Part shown: piece by piece, positions 39,866 to 50,638 of the stretch | Numbering within the stretch: position 1 is the first letter of the stretch | Layout of the letters: every line of letters begins with the position of its first letter | Origin: Actinomadura sp. NBRC 104425 | Lineage (GTDB): Bacteria > Actinomycetota > Actinomycetes > Streptosporangiales > Streptosporangiaceae | Direction: 5' to 3' | Assembly: GCF_030269545.1 (NCBI RefSeq) | Contig: NZ_BSTN01000002.1 | Location: forward strand, 124,001 to 188,000 | DNA: 64,000 nt | Program-made: the position numbers and the translations under genes | Notes under the pieces: generated by a model | Told to the model about the DNA's origin: nothing | What the model saw: the letters and a program-made list of their open reading frames with translations, nothing else | Databases searched by the model: none

Positions 39866-40540
39866 ATGGCCGCACCGCAGATCTCTCCCAGCATCCTGTC
39901 CGCCGACTTCGCCCGGCTCGCCGACGAGGTGGCCGCCGTCTCCGGCGCCGCCGACTGGGTGCACGTCGACGTGATGGACAACCACTTCGTCCCCAACCTC
40001 ACCCTCGGGCTGCCGGTGGTGCAGTCGCTGCTCAAGCACAGCGCGCTGCCGCTGGACTGCCATCTGATGATCGAGGACCCGGACCGCTGGGCGCCCCAGT
40101 ACGCCGAGGCGGGGGCGGGCAGCGTCACCATCCACGCCGAGGCGGCCAAGGCGCCGATCCGCACCCTGCGCGCCATCCGCGCCGCCGGGGCCCGCGCCGG
40201 CCTCGGCATCAATCCGGCCACGCCGGTCGAGCCGTACGCGGACCTGCTCGGCGAGATCGACATGCTGCTGCTGATGACCGTCGAGCCGGGCTTCGGCGGG
40301 CAGAAGTTCCTGGACGTGGTGCTGCCCAAGATCCGCCGCGCCCGGCAGATGATCAAGGGCCGGGAGCTCAACGTGTGGCTGCAGGTCGACGGCGGCGTCA
40401 GCACCGAGACGATCGAGCGGTGCGCCGAGGCGGGCGCCGACGTGTTCGTGGCGGGCAGCGCCGTGTACGGCGCCGACGACCCCGCCGACGCCGTGCGCCG
40501 CCTGCGGGCGCAGGCCGAGCGCGCCACCCCCGCCGGCTGA
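39866..40540 (+). CDS. rpe: Ribulose-phosphate 3-epimerase Rpe
   Basis: Rpe interconverts ribulose 5-phosphate and xylulose 5-phosphate, so it also affects supply of the riboflavin precursor ribulose 5-phosphate. The 224-residue barrel shows [37 protein letters not shown] (catalytic Asp/metal), [28 protein letters not shown] and [10 protein letters not shown], ending [18 protein letters not shown] box nine bases before the ATG suggests a near-leaderless transcript. Its 3' end, including the stop codon, is duplicated in a 14-bp tandem repeat. Confidence 0.96.
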   Translation: MAAPQISPSILSADFARLADEVAAVSGAADWVHVDVMDNHFVPNLTLGLPVVQSLLKHSALPLDCHLMIEDPDRWAPQYAEAGAGSVTIHAEAAKAPIRTLRAIRAAGARAGLGINPATPVEPYADLLGEIDMLLLMTVEPGFGGQKFLDVVLPKIRRARQMIKGRELNVWLQVDGGVSTETIERCAEAGADVFVAGSAVYGADDPADAVRRLRAQAERATPAG

Positions 40541-40559
40541 GCCCTGCCGGCTGAGCCCT
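40532..40559. repeat. 14-bp tandem duplication over the rpe stop codon
   Basis: GCCGGCTGAGCCCT is repeated exactly twice (40532-40545, 40546-40559) and a GCCG of a third copy follows. The unit includes the rpe TGA, so the stop codon itself is duplicated 14 bases downstream. Confidence 0.92.
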
Positions 40560-40713
40560 GCCGACCGGACCCGCCGGACAGGCTGCGCCGCGCCCGGCGG
40601 GTGGTCGCCCGTCCTGGCAAGCCGAGCGAGCGCTTGGTTGGCCACCTTCGGTCGTGAAATGTCTCACATCCGGTGGGGAATGCCCGGCATGGCACACTGG
40701 TTGGCAGCAGTGA

Positions 40714-40842
40714 ACGCGTGCTCCGGGGTCGGTGAAACTCCGAACCGGCGGTGACAGTCCGCGACCCGGCCGAATCCATCGGCCGGTTGACCCGGTGGAA
40801 CTCCGGGACCGACGGTGAAAGTCCGGATGGGAGGCAGCGCGC
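40714..40842 (+). promoter_or_regulatory. FMN riboswitch (RFN element)
   Basis: The leader has the ordered RFN motifs: GGGTCGGTGAAACTCCGAAC, CCGGCGGTGACAGTCCGCG, a variable stem, GGTGGAACTCCGGGACCGAC and GGTGAAAGTCCGGATGGGAG, closing with a P1 3' strand (GGAGGCAGCGC) roughly complementary to GCGTGCTCC at the 5' side. It ends about 100 bases before the ribE ATG. It should repress the riboflavin operon when FMN is high. Confidence 0.96.
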
Positions 40843-40943
40843 TGGGCGTCCCGTTCCGCCGCCGCGGCGGCCGGGGCAGGGCGCCGCGTACACCGTACGC
40901 ACGTCCCGGAGCCCGTGCCGAACGCATGAGGAGGCCCCGGGAC

Positions 40944-41543
40944 ATGTTCACCGGCATCGTCGAGGAACTCGGCGAGATCGTCGCGCTGGAGCCCGCCGGA
41001 GACTCGGCGCGCATCACCATCCGCGGCCCGCTCGTCACGCAGGACGCCGTGCACGGCGCGTCGATCGCCGTCAACGGCGTGTGCCTGACCGTGGTGGAGG
41101 TCAAGGACGACGCCTTCACCGCCGACGCGGTCAAGGAGACGCTGGACCGCTCCAGCCTCGGCGAGCTCGGCCCCGGCGCCAAGGTGAACCTCGAACGCCC
41201 CGTGCGCCTGTCCGACCGGCTCGGCGGCCACCTGGTGCAGGGCCACGTCGACGGCGTCGGCCGCCTGATCTCCCGCGAGCCCGGCGACCGCTGGGACGTG
41301 GTGACGTTCTCCCTGCCCCCCGAGCTGTCCCGCTACGTGGTCGACAAGGGCTCCATCACCGTCGACGGTGTCAGCCTCACCGTGGTCGAGGCGGGCGCGG
41401 ACCGCTTCAGCGTCGCGCTCATCCCCACGACCCGCGAGCTCACCACACTCGGGCTCAAGCAGCCCGGCGACCCGGTGAACCTCGAAGTGGACGTGGTGGC
41501 CAAGTACGTCGAGCGCATGCTCGGGAGCCGGGTGGCCTCGTGA
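40944..41543 (+). CDS. ribE: Riboflavin synthase alpha chain RibE
   Basis: RibE dismutates two lumazines into riboflavin. The 199-residue protein shows the internal duplication typical of the family: [17 protein letters not shown] and later [30 protein letters not shown] and [12 protein letters not shown]. The ATG at 40944 follows GAGGAGG. It is the first gene behind the FMN riboswitch, and its stop overlaps the ribM GTG by four bases. Confidence 0.96.
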   Translation: MFTGIVEELGEIVALEPAGDSARITIRGPLVTQDAVHGASIAVNGVCLTVVEVKDDAFTADAVKETLDRSSLGELGPGAKVNLERPVRLSDRLGGHLVQGHVDGVGRLISREPGDRWDVVTFSLPPELSRYVVDKGSITVDGVSLTVVEAGADRFSVALIPTTRELTTLGLKQPGDPVNLEVDVVAKYVERMLGSRVAS

Positions 41544-42174
41544 GCTGGTACGAGGCCGGATTCCACGTCGCCGGGCAGAAGGTGCTGTGGACCGACCTGG
41601 CGGGCAACATCTGCGCCCTGGCCACGGTCTGGCTGGCGACGCTGCGCACCGTGTGGACCTGGCCGGTGCAGCTGTCCGGTTCGGTGCTGCTGTTCGCCGC
41701 GTCCCTCAACGCCCATGTCACCGGCAACGCGCTCAAGCAGGTGATGTTCGCCGTGCTGGCGGTGTACGGCTGGTACAGGTGGACGCGCGGCGCCCGCCGA
41801 GGCGGCGACCTGCTCGTCCGCCCCGGCACCGCACGCGAACGCGCCGCGCTGCTGGCCGCCATGGCGGTCGGCACGGTCGCGGTGGCGCTGCTGCTGGAGC
41901 ACTTCCACGCGTCCTGGGCCCCCTGGCCGGACGCCTACATCTTCGCGGGCAGCGCGGCCGCGACCTTCGCCCAGGGCCGCGCGCTGATCGACTTCTGGTG
42001 GATCTGGCTGGCGGTCGATCTCGTGGGCGTGCCCCTGGCCCTGATGTCCGGCCTGTGGGTGACCGGCGCCGTGTACGGCGTCTTTCTGGTGCTGGTGTTG
42101 AACGGGTACCGCGACTGGCGCCGTATCTGGCAGGCGCGAAGCGTGCATACCCCCCGACCCGAGGCGGTGGCCAA

Positions 42175-42178
<4 letters not shown>
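41540..42178 (+). CDS. ribM: PnuC-type riboflavin transporter RibM
   Basis: A 212-residue membrane protein of the PnuC family with seven or so helices ([94 protein letters not shown]). PnuC proteins inside actinobacterial riboflavin operons are the RibM facilitators described in Corynebacterium and Streptomyces, so riboflavin rather than nicotinamide riboside is the likely substrate. Translation is coupled to ribE upstream (GTGA) and ribBA downstream (TTGA at 42175-42178). Confidence 0.9.
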
Positions 42179-44009
<1,831 letters not shown>

Positions 44010-44055
44010 GACGTCCCCGGTTCCGTCGACCACATCCCGCTCGAAAGGTTTCAAC

Positions 44056-44931
44056 GTGCTGTCTCTCGTCCTGCCCAAGGGGTCCCTGGAGAAGGCGACC
44101 ATGGAGCTGTTCGACGCGGCCGACCTGACCGTCCGCCGCGCCTCCGAACGCGACTACCGCGCCTCCATCGACGACCCGCGCATCGACCGGGTGCGGGTGC
44201 TGCGCCCGCAGGAGATCCCGACCTACCTGGAACAGGGCCTGTTCGACCTCGGCATCACCGGCCGCGACTGGATCACCGAGACCGACGCCGACGTGGTGAG
44301 CCTGGGCCAGCTGCAGTACTCCAAGGCCACCTCCAACCCGGTCCGCGTGATCCTCGCGGTGCCCAACGACGCCCCCTGGCAGCAGGTGTCCGACCTGCCG
44401 GAGGGCGTGCGGATCTCCACCGAGTTCCCCGCGCTGACCCGGCGCTACCTCGACAAGCACGGCGTCAAGGCGACGGTCGTGCCGTCCTACGGCGCCACCG
44501 AGGCCAAGGTGCCCGACATCGTCGACGCGATCGTCGACCTCACCGAGACCGGCTCGTCGCTGCGCAAGAACGGGCTGCGCATCCTGGACACCCTGCTGAC
44601 CAGCTACACCGAGCTGGTCGCCAACCGCGAGGCCTACGAGGACGAGGCCAAGCGCGCGGCCATGGAGGACATCTCCCTGCTGCTGCAGGGCGCCATCCGG
44701 GCCCGCGGCAACGTGCTGCTGAAGCTGAACGTCGGCAACGACCGGCTGCCCGCGGTACTGGACATCATGCCGTCGATGTCGGCGCCGACGGTCACCCCGC
44801 TGGCGGGCGGCGACCAGCACGCGGTGGAGAGCGTGGTCGCCAAGCGCGGCGTCAACACCCTCATCCCGGCGCTCAAGGCGGCCGGCGCCCGTGACATCCT
44901 CGAGATCCCGATCTCCAAGATTGTCGACTGA
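44056..44931 (+). CDS. hisG: ATP phosphoribosyltransferase HisG (long form)
   Basis: HisG starts histidine synthesis by joining ATP and PRPP. The 291-residue long form shows LSLVLPKGSLEKATMELFDA, LRPQEIPTYLEQGLFDLGIT, GRDWITETDADV and the PRPP loop DAIVDLTETGSSLRKNGLR, plus the C-terminal regulatory ACT-like domain (about 215-291: MPSMSAPTVTPLAGGDQHAV). Long forms are feedback inhibited by histidine. GTG start at 44056 after GAAAGG. The hisE gene, usually directly upstream of hisG in actinobacteria, is absent: only 46 bases separate ribH and hisG. Confidence 0.96.
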   Translation: MLSLVLPKGSLEKATMELFDAADLTVRRASERDYRASIDDPRIDRVRVLRPQEIPTYLEQGLFDLGITGRDWITETDADVVSLGQLQYSKATSNPVRVILAVPNDAPWQQVSDLPEGVRISTEFPALTRRYLDKHGVKATVVPSYGATEAKVPDIVDAIVDLTETGSSLRKNGLRILDTLLTSYTELVANREAYEDEAKRAAMEDISLLLQGAIRARGNVLLKLNVGNDRLPAVLDIMPSMSAPTVTPLAGGDQHAVESVVAKRGVNTLIPALKAAGARDILEIPISKIVD

Positions 44932-45370
44932 GGTTCCGCCGCTTCCGCTGGTGTGGCGCCCGCGCACCACGCGGATCGTGGCCTACGCGATGGCGGGCGT
45001 GATCGTGCTCGGCATGGTCGTGCTCGCCATCGTGGTGGCCCCCAGCTTCAAGCTCGTCGACCGGGTCCTGCTGGTGCTGTTCGGGCTGGCCGTGGCGTGG
45101 ATCCTGCACATGCTGGCCCGCTGCCGCGTGGTCGCCGACGCCTCGGGCCTCACCGTGGTCAACGCCTTCCGCACCCGCCGCCTGGCCTGGGCCGAGGTGG
45201 TGGACGCGACGATGAACACCGGCGACCCGTGGCCCACCCTCGACCTGGCCGACGGCACCACCCTGGGCGCCATGGGCATCAACGCCACCGAGAAGGCCCG
45301 CGCCGCCCGCGACTTCGCCCAGCTCCAGGCCCTGCTGAAGACCCACGCCGAGGCCCCCGACCCGCAGTGA
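44921..45370 (+). CDS. PH-domain membrane protein downstream of hisG
   Basis: A 149-residue protein with two membrane helices close to the N-terminus (RIVAYAMAGVIVLGMVVLAI and VDRVLLVLFGLAVAWILHML), then a bacterial PH-like domain (CRVVADASGLTVVNAFRTRR, LAWAEVVDATMNTGDPWPTL). This gene follows hisG in many actinobacteria; its function is unknown. Its start is uncertain: I use the TTG at 44921, which overlaps the hisG stop; a GTG at 44951 is possible but would remove conserved residues. Confidence 0.82.
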   Translation: MSTEVPPLPLVWRPRTTRIVAYAMAGVIVLGMVVLAIVVAPSFKLVDRVLLVLFGLAVAWILHMLARCRVVADASGLTVVNAFRTRRLAWAEVVDATMNTGDPWPTLDLADGTTLGAMGINATEKARAARDFAQLQALLKTHAEAPDPQ

Positions 45371-45525
45371 CCCGCGCCCGCGCCGCGCTGCGGTGGCCGC
45401 TTCGCGCAGGACCGTCCCGCCCGCGCCGCGCAGGGACCTCGGGTACGCATGGTGACTAGGCTCGACTCTCCCTGTTCTGATGCGCGCGGCGAGGGAATTG
45501 AGCTTAACTAGGGAGGGTGAGTGCG

Positions 45526-46137
45526 ATGCCTGCGGAAAGTGACGACGCGACTACGCTGTCGCTGCCGCAATGGGTGATCCCCCCGCCGGGGGGGTTCACC
45601 GCTGACGACTTCCTCAAGATGCGCGGCCTCCCCCGGCACACGGAGCTGATCGACGGGAGTCTCGTCTTCGTGAGCCCGCAAGAGAAATGGCACAGCCGGG
45701 TCATCAACCTTCTCGTCCAGGAACTCGACCGCCAAGCGCCCCCGGAGCTGCGCGCGGAGCGGGAGATGGCCGTCAAACTCGCCAAGCGCCAGGTCCCCGA
45801 GCCCGACGTGCTGGTCGTCACCGCCGAGGCCTATGCGCGGACGAACCCGAGCACGCACTACTTGCCTGAGGATGTCGTGCTGGCGATCGAGGCGGTGTCG
45901 CCCGACTCCGAGGACCGGGACCGCGACACCAAGCCGCGCAAGTACGCGGCGGGCGGCATCCGGCACTTCTGGCGGGTGGAGCAGCATGAAGAGGGCACCG
46001 TCGTGCACGTCTACGAGCGTGATCTGGATTCCGGCGGCTACGCCCTGACCGGCATCCACCATGACCGGCTGCGCCTGAAGGTGCCGTTCGACATCGACAT
46101 CGACTTCACCGACGTCTGGAACCGCCGCAACGGGTGA
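45526..46137 (+). CDS. Uma2-family (DUF820) endonuclease-fold protein
   Basis: A 203-residue protein of the Uma2 family, a PD-(D/E)xK nuclease-like fold that is greatly expanded in actinobacteria and cyanobacteria. Family motifs: GGFTADDFLKMRGLPRHTEL, IDGSLVFVSPQEKWHSRVIN, VPEPDVLVVTAE (the D and surrounding strand of the active site), LAIEAVSPDSEDRDRDTKPR and KYAAGGIRHFWRVEQ. Physiological role is unknown. The ATG at 45526 follows GGGAGG at the right distance; the GTG at 45517 is too close to it. It is convergent with the membrane-protein gene, the stops being nine bases apart. Confidence 0.88.
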   Translation: MPAESDDATTLSLPQWVIPPPGGFTADDFLKMRGLPRHTELIDGSLVFVSPQEKWHSRVINLLVQELDRQAPPELRAEREMAVKLAKRQVPEPDVLVVTAEAYARTNPSTHYLPEDVVLAIEAVSPDSEDRDRDTKPRKYAAGGIRHFWRVEQHEEGTVVHVYERDLDSGGYALTGIHHDRLRLKVPFDIDIDFTDVWNRRNG

Positions 46138-46143
46138 CGGGCG

Positions 46144-46770
46144 TCAGGCGGTCAGCAGGGTGGCGGTGCCGGCGGCCACCAGGGCCAGGGCCCAGATCTG
46201 GTCGAGGTTGAGCCAGGCGCGGCGCAGCACGGTCAGGCCGAGGAACTCGTAGACGGCGACGGCGACGGCGCCCGCGACGGCGAACATGGCCAGGGTGTGC
46301 ACCCCGGTCACGAAGATCCCCGCCGACAGGGCGCCGCCGCCGTGCAGGCCGTGGTCGTGGCCTCCGGGCGCGGGCATGCCGGTCAGGACGGGCAGCAGCA
46401 TCAGACCCGCGCCGTGCACCGAGGACATCAGGAACGACCAGCACGCCAGCTGCCACAGCGACAACCGCATGCCGACCCAGCGGAAGTGCCGCTGCGACAG
46501 CAGGCGCCACAGGCCGAACCCGACGAGCACGGCTCCGCCCACGATCGCGACCACCCGGGTGGTGGTCACCGAGCGGGTGAGCGACACCAGAACGGCGACC
46601 GCGCCGACGGAGGCGGCGTGCCCGGCGGCGATGGCGGGCAGCGACTGCAGCAGCAGTGCGCGGCTGCGTTCCTGCAGGCCGCGGGCGACCGCGAACAGCC
46701 AGCCCATCCCCGGGTTGAGGCCGTGAAAGGCGCCGAGTGCCACCAGCGCCGCCAGGGAGCCTTCGGTCAT
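46144..46770 (-). CDS. Histidine-rich polytopic membrane protein in the methanethiol oxidase operon
   Basis: A 208-residue protein with about six helices. Histidines recur at helix ends in conserved-looking patterns: GAFHGLNPGMGWLFAVARGL, AIAAGHAASVGAVAVLV, FLMSSVHGAGLMLLPVL, an intervening loop GGHDHGLHGGG, and FVTGVHTLAMFAVAG. This pattern resembles UreH/NicO-type and other metal-handling membrane families, so metal (for example copper) delivery is a reasonable inference, but no transport motif such as HX4DH is present. The ATG is seven bases after the stop of the SBP56 gene, so the two are co-transcribed. Confidence 0.72.
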   Translation of the reverse strand: MTEGSLAALVALGAFHGLNPGMGWLFAVARGLQERSRALLLQSLPAIAAGHAASVGAVAVLVSLTRSVTTTRVVAIVGGAVLVGFGLWRLLSQRHFRWVGMRLSLWQLACWSFLMSSVHGAGLMLLPVLTGMPAPGGHDHGLHGGGALSAGIFVTGVHTLAMFAVAGAVAVAVYEFLGLTVLRRAWLNLDQIWALALVAAGTATLLTA

Positions 46771-46777
46771 CTACGGG

Positions 46778-48178
46778 TCACGGGTAGCAGTAGGAGTCGG
46801 AGGACGCGTCGCCGCCCTGCAGGCGCGTCTGGTGGGGGCGCAGGCCGCGGAAGTCGTCGCCGTGCGGGAAGAACCGCTCGTCGAACGCGAAGCCGTCGGA
46901 GGTGGAGTCGAGTTTGGCCATCCAGGCGCCCACGCCGTCGGGGTAGAACTGGTCGTCCCAGGCCCCGTACAGGGAGTTGGTGACGTAGACGCGGCGGCCG
47001 TCGCGGCTGACTTCCACCATCTGCGGGCCTCCGGCCAGCGGCAGGTCGGGCGCGGCGGGGTGCGGGGTGCGGCGGACGATGCCGCCGATGCGCACCGAGC
47101 CGGCCTCCACCGGGTGGAACGGGTCGCTGACGTCGTAGCGCTTGAGCTCGCCGGTGCCCCAGCACGACACGTACAGCCACTTGTCGTCGACGGACAGGTC
47201 GATGTCGGTGACCAGCGGCGGGACGGCGCCGAACGGCTTGATCACCGGCGGGAGGTCGTCGGCGTCGGCCGGTTCTGCGGGGATGGTGATGACCTTGCGG
47301 GCGGCCCACCGGTCGCCGTCGCGGTGCCACAGCCACACCGAGGCCGACAGGTCCTCGACGCTGACCACGACCCCGGCGAACCCGTACAGCTTGGTCGGGT
47401 CGTGGGCGGGGCGCAGCTCCAGCACCATCTGGTGCTCGTCGCCCAGGTCGACCGTCTGCACGTGGGTGCGCTTGCGCAGATCCCAGAAGTGCAGGGCGTG
47501 GCCGTACTTGCGGCCGAGCAGCAGCTCGCCGACGACGCCGTCCTCCACCATGGACGGGGTGCCCCACTCGGAGGTGATCAGGACGTCGTGGGCGATGTGC
47601 CACCAGGCGTCGTAGGCCAGGTGCTGCGGGCCGCGGTCGACCTCCCAGCGGCCGAGCACCTCGAACGAGGTGTGGTCGAGCAGCGCGATGCCGCCGGGGC
47701 CGTCCGCCCCGTCGGCGCCGCCCAGGTTGGTCAGGTACAGGCCCTCGGGGCCGCAGTGGACGGTGTGGGGGCGGGAGTAGCCGGCGCGTGCGGCCAGCTC
47801 CTCCGGCTCCACGGTCTTGACGATGCCGGGCTTCTTGGGGTCGTCCTTGGTGTCCAGGATGTAGACGCGCGACGAGCGAAGCCCCGGCACGATCAGGTAG
47901 CGGCGTTCGACGTGGGGGTGCGGCGCGTAGGGGCACAGGGCGCTGCTGCACGCGTTCCAGCCGAAGTGGTGGAGCTCGTCGCCGAGATTGGGCAGTTCGG
48001 TCCAGCCGACCACGGAGCCGTAGGAGTCGGATGCGGGGTCCACGTCCAAGACGGCGATGGCGTCGGGCTTGGCCGCGGCCCGGTCGAACGCGGCGACGTA
48101 GGCCAGCGTCTCCGGGGGTGCTTTCACGGCCTCTCTGGGCGAGGCGTAGAAGGTGGGATCCGGCTTCCACAGTGCCAT
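46778..48178 (-). CDS. Methanethiol oxidase / selenium-binding protein (SBP56 family)
   Basis: A 466-residue beta-propeller protein homologous to human SELENBP1 and bacterial methanethiol oxidase, which oxidises CH3SH to H2S, formaldehyde and H2O2. The N-terminus DPTFYASPREAVKAPPETLA matches the family, as do LHHFGWNACSSALCPY (with the conserved Cys), GYSRPHTVHCGPEGLYLTNL, DDKWLYVSCWGTGELKRYDV and SRDGRRVYVTNSLYGAWDDQ. The enzyme is a copper protein in Hyphomicrobium. There is no signal peptide. It is the second gene of a three-gene operon with the sulfite-oxidase-family protein. The ATG at 48178 follows GTAGGAG. Confidence 0.92.
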   Translation of the reverse strand: MALWKPDPTFYASPREAVKAPPETLAYVAAFDRAAAKPDAIAVLDVDPASDSYGSVVGWTELPNLGDELHHFGWNACSSALCPYAPHPHVERRYLIVPGLRSSRVYILDTKDDPKKPGIVKTVEPEELAARAGYSRPHTVHCGPEGLYLTNLGGADGADGPGGIALLDHTSFEVLGRWEVDRGPQHLAYDAWWHIAHDVLITSEWGTPSMVEDGVVGELLLGRKYGHALHFWDLRKRTHVQTVDLGDEHQMVLELRPAHDPTKLYGFAGVVVSVEDLSASVWLWHRDGDRWAARKVITIPAEPADADDLPPVIKPFGAVPPLVTDIDLSVDDKWLYVSCWGTGELKRYDVSDPFHPVEAGSVRIGGIVRRTPHPAAPDLPLAGGPQMVEVSRDGRRVYVTNSLYGAWDDQFYPDGVGAWMAKLDSTSDGFAFDERFFPHGDDFRGLRPHQTRLQGGDASSDSYCYP

Positions 48179-48241
48179 GGCATGCTCCTACCCAGTGTCA
48201 GTTCGGGGTCACGTCGGTGCGGTGCGGTGTGGCGGTGCCGG

Positions 48242-49570
48242 TCAGGTGACCGTCACGGGGTGGCGGACCACCGCCCCGAAGAGGTAGCCGAGGGTGTTGT
48301 AGGGGACGGTGGCGGGCTGGACGGCGCCCGTTTCGTCGGTGGCCCGCGCCAGCAGCTCGTAGCGGCCGGGACCGGGCGGACGCCAGGGCAGCTCCCACCG
48401 CACCCAGGCGCGCGCCGGGCCGGGGCCGTGCAGGCGGGCGTCCCGCCAGGTGGCGCCGCCGTCCAGGCTGACCTCCACCCGGCGCACGCGTCCGTTGCCC
48501 GACCAGGACCGGCCGTGCAGCACGTGGGTGCGGCCCCCGTCCATGGCGGCGTCCCAGGCCAGCTCGAACGCGCTCTTGACGTTCATGCGGGTGAGGGGCG
48601 CGCTGCCCTCCTCGGGGTAGTCGGGCCCGAACAGCCGGTAGTAGCGGGTGTTCCAGGGGGAGAACAGGGGCTCGTCGGCCACCTGGATGTCGCCCAGCCA
48701 CTTGATGGAGGCGATGCCCACCCAGGACGGGACGACCAGCCGCACCGGGTAGCCGTGGTCGGGCGGCAGGGGCTTGCCGTTCATCTCGTAGGCCAGCAGC
48801 ACGTCCTCGAGGGCCTTGGCGACGGGCAGGGGGCGGCGGACGCGGCCGAGGTTCTCGCCGCCGTCGGTGTAGTCGGGGTCCAGGCCGCGGGGGAGGATGT
48901 CCACGGCGCGTCGGGTCAGCCCGGCACGTTCCAGGACGGTGGCCAGCGGGACGCCTCGCCAGCGCGCCACGCCGATCGCGCCCAGCTTCCACGGGGTGCC
49001 GGACACCTGCTGCCCCTGCTGGGAGGTGAAGAAGCCGCGTCCGTTGCCCGTGCACTCGACGGACGCCGTCAGCGTCTCCGACCGCATGCCGAGCAGGTCC
49101 TCGTAGGTGAACTCCACGGGGCGGTCCTCGGTGGGGGAGCCGTGCAGGCCGGTGCCCCACAGCTTCAGCCGCCAGGTGCGCGCGTCGATCAGCGGCGTGG
49201 ACACGTGGTTGCGGACGAAGAAGCGGTCGGCGGGGGTGAGCAGGCCCTGCCCGCGCATCGCCTCCCAGCGCATCTCGGCGTTGGAGCCGTGGACGATGAA
49301 CAGCTCGGGAGGCAGCGGCTTGACGATGGGCCCGGCGGAGGCCTGCGCGGGCGCGGCCGCCGCCTGCGCCCGGGTGCCGGCGGCGGCCGTCCGGGGCAGG
49401 GCCGCGCCCAGCCCGAGGCCCGCCGCCCCCGCGCCGATGCGGAACACCGCCCGCCTGGAGAGCCTCCCGCCGAACCGCTCCCGCCACTGCGCCGCCCGCA
49501 CCCGCTCGTAGACGGCCTCGTCCGTCAGATCCGCCCCGCTCATGTCCGGCTGCGTACCGTCAAGGTCCAT
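48242..49570 (-). CDS. Tat-exported sulfite oxidase-family molybdoenzyme
   Basis: A 442-residue molybdopterin protein. A twin-arginine signal (LSRRAVFRIGAGAAGLGLGA, about residues 36-55) is preceded by an acidic head. The Mo-cofactor domain contains RFFVRNHVSTPLID, the molybdenum-ligand cysteine in SVECTGNGRGFF, and DHGYPVRLVVPSWVGIASIK with GDIQVADEP. The C-terminal dimerisation domain starts near NVKSAFELAWDAAMDG. It may oxidise sulfite, fitting a sulfur-degradation role with the methanethiol oxidase; the physiological electron acceptor is not seen. The ATG at 49570 is preferred to a TTG 12 codons upstream. Tandem repeats lie directly upstream. Confidence 0.92.
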   Translation of the reverse strand: MDLDGTQPDMSGADLTDEAVYERVRAAQWRERFGGRLSRRAVFRIGAGAAGLGLGAALPRTAAAGTRAQAAAAPAQASAGPIVKPLPPELFIVHGSNAEMRWEAMRGQGLLTPADRFFVRNHVSTPLIDARTWRLKLWGTGLHGSPTEDRPVEFTYEDLLGMRSETLTASVECTGNGRGFFTSQQGQQVSGTPWKLGAIGVARWRGVPLATVLERAGLTRRAVDILPRGLDPDYTDGGENLGRVRRPLPVAKALEDVLLAYEMNGKPLPPDHGYPVRLVVPSWVGIASIKWLGDIQVADEPLFSPWNTRYYRLFGPDYPEEGSAPLTRMNVKSAFELAWDAAMDGGRTHVLHGRSWSGNGRVRRVEVSLDGGATWRDARLHGPGPARAWVRWELPWRPPGPGRYELLARATDETGAVQPATVPYNTLGYLFGAVVRHPVTVT

Positions 49571-49610
49571 ACCGGCGATGCTGCTGAACCGGCGGCCGAA
49601 AGTCAACTTT

Positions 49611-49652
49611 CCCTACTTGATTGCCAAGAAATTCCCCTACTTGATTGCCAAG
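49611..49652. promoter_or_regulatory. Tandem operator-like repeats upstream of the sulfite oxidase operon
   Basis: CCCTACTTGATTGCCAAG occurs at 49611-49628 and 49635-49652, a perfect 18-bp direct repeat with 24-bp period. Each copy contains the inverted repeat CTTG-N5-CAAG. They begin 40 bases upstream of the operon start, and about 70-110 bases from the divergent moxR-like gene. Confidence 0.75.
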
Positions 49653-49709
49653 GAACAGTGCGGTGGTGAATCGGTGACAACTGCCGGTGAGAGACGGGTG
49701 TCCGGTGAG

Positions 49710-49715
49710 TAGCCT
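49710..49715 (+). promoter_or_regulatory. Candidate -10 element of the coxD-like gene
   Basis: TAGCCT is followed by six bases and the GTG at 49722, the leaderless spacing seen elsewhere in the window. Confidence 0.4.
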
Positions 49716-49721
49716 GGCAGC

Positions 49722-50633
49722 GTGTGGGAGCCCGCGGCCGCCGCCGAGACCCGATCGCCCGCCGAGCTGGCCGACCTGCTGGACCGGCACGGCTACCTGT
49801 GCGACGAGGGCCTGGCCACCGCCTGCTTCCTGGCGCTGCGGATGCGGCGGCCGCTGTTTTTGGAGGGCGAGGCCGGGGTCGGCAAGACCGAACTGGCCAA
49901 GACGCTCGCCGCGGTGCTGGACGCGCCGCTGATCCGGCTGCAGTGTTACGAGGGGCTGGACGCCGCCCAGGCCCTCTACGACTGGGACTTCCCCCGCCAG
50001 CTGCTGCACCTGCGGGCCGCCGAGGCCGCCGGGGTCACCGACGTCGCCCGGCTGGAGGGCGAACTGTACGACCGGCGGTTCCTGGTCGCCCGGCCGCTGC
50101 TGCGCGCCCTGGAGACGGTGCCCAGCGTGCTGCTGGTCGACGAGATCGACCGGGCCGACGACGAGTTCGAGGCGTTCCTGCTGGAGGTGCTGAGCGACTT
50201 CGCCATCTCGGTGCCCGAACTCGGCACGATCCGCGCCGAGCGGCCCCCGGTCGTGGTGGTCACCTCCAACCGCACCCGCGAGGTGCACGACGCGCTCAAA
50301 CGCCGCTGCCTGTACCACTGGCTGGAGCACCCCTCCTACGACCGGGAGGTGGCGATCATCCGGCGCCGGCTGCCCGCCGCGTCCGAGCGGCTGGCCGGGC
50401 AGGTCGCCGCCGCAGCCCAGCGGCTGCGCGCCCAGGACCTGCTCAAACCGCCCGGCGTCGCGGAGACCCTGGACTGGACCGAGGCGCTCGTCGCGCTCGG
50501 CGTCCGCGACCTGGACCCCGACGTGGCGGCGGTGACGCTCGGCACCGTCCTGAAGTACCGCGAGGACCAGGAGCGCGTGCGCGGCCACGGCCTGGCCGCC
50601 CTGGTCGGCGGCGGCCCGCCCGGGAGGACGTGA
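49722..50633 (+). CDS. MoxR/CoxD-type AAA+ ATPase
   Basis: A 303-residue AAA+ ATPase of the MoxR/CoxD group. Walker A is LEGEAGVGKTELAKTL (about residue 47), Walker B is SVLLVDEIDRADDEFEAFLL, sensor 1 is VVVVTSNRTREVHDALKRRC. CoxD-like ATPases together with CoxE insert sulfur into, or otherwise mature, the active site of molybdenum hydroxylases such as CO dehydrogenase. Here it leads the cassette coxD-coxE-xdhC-mobA-like, so maturation of a xanthine-dehydrogenase-type enzyme is likely. Start GTG at 49722; stop adjacent to the coxE-like gene. Confidence 0.92.
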   Translation: MWEPAAAAETRSPAELADLLDRHGYLCDEGLATACFLALRMRRPLFLEGEAGVGKTELAKTLAAVLDAPLIRLQCYEGLDAAQALYDWDFPRQLLHLRAAEAAGVTDVARLEGELYDRRFLVARPLLRALETVPSVLLVDEIDRADDEFEAFLLEVLSDFAISVPELGTIRAERPPVVVVTSNRTREVHDALKRRCLYHWLEHPSYDREVAIIRRRLPAASERLAGQVAAAAQRLRAQDLLKPPGVAETLDWTEALVALGVRDLDPDVAAVTLGTVLKYREDQERVRGHGLAALVGGGPPGRT

Positions 50634-50638
50634 CGGCG

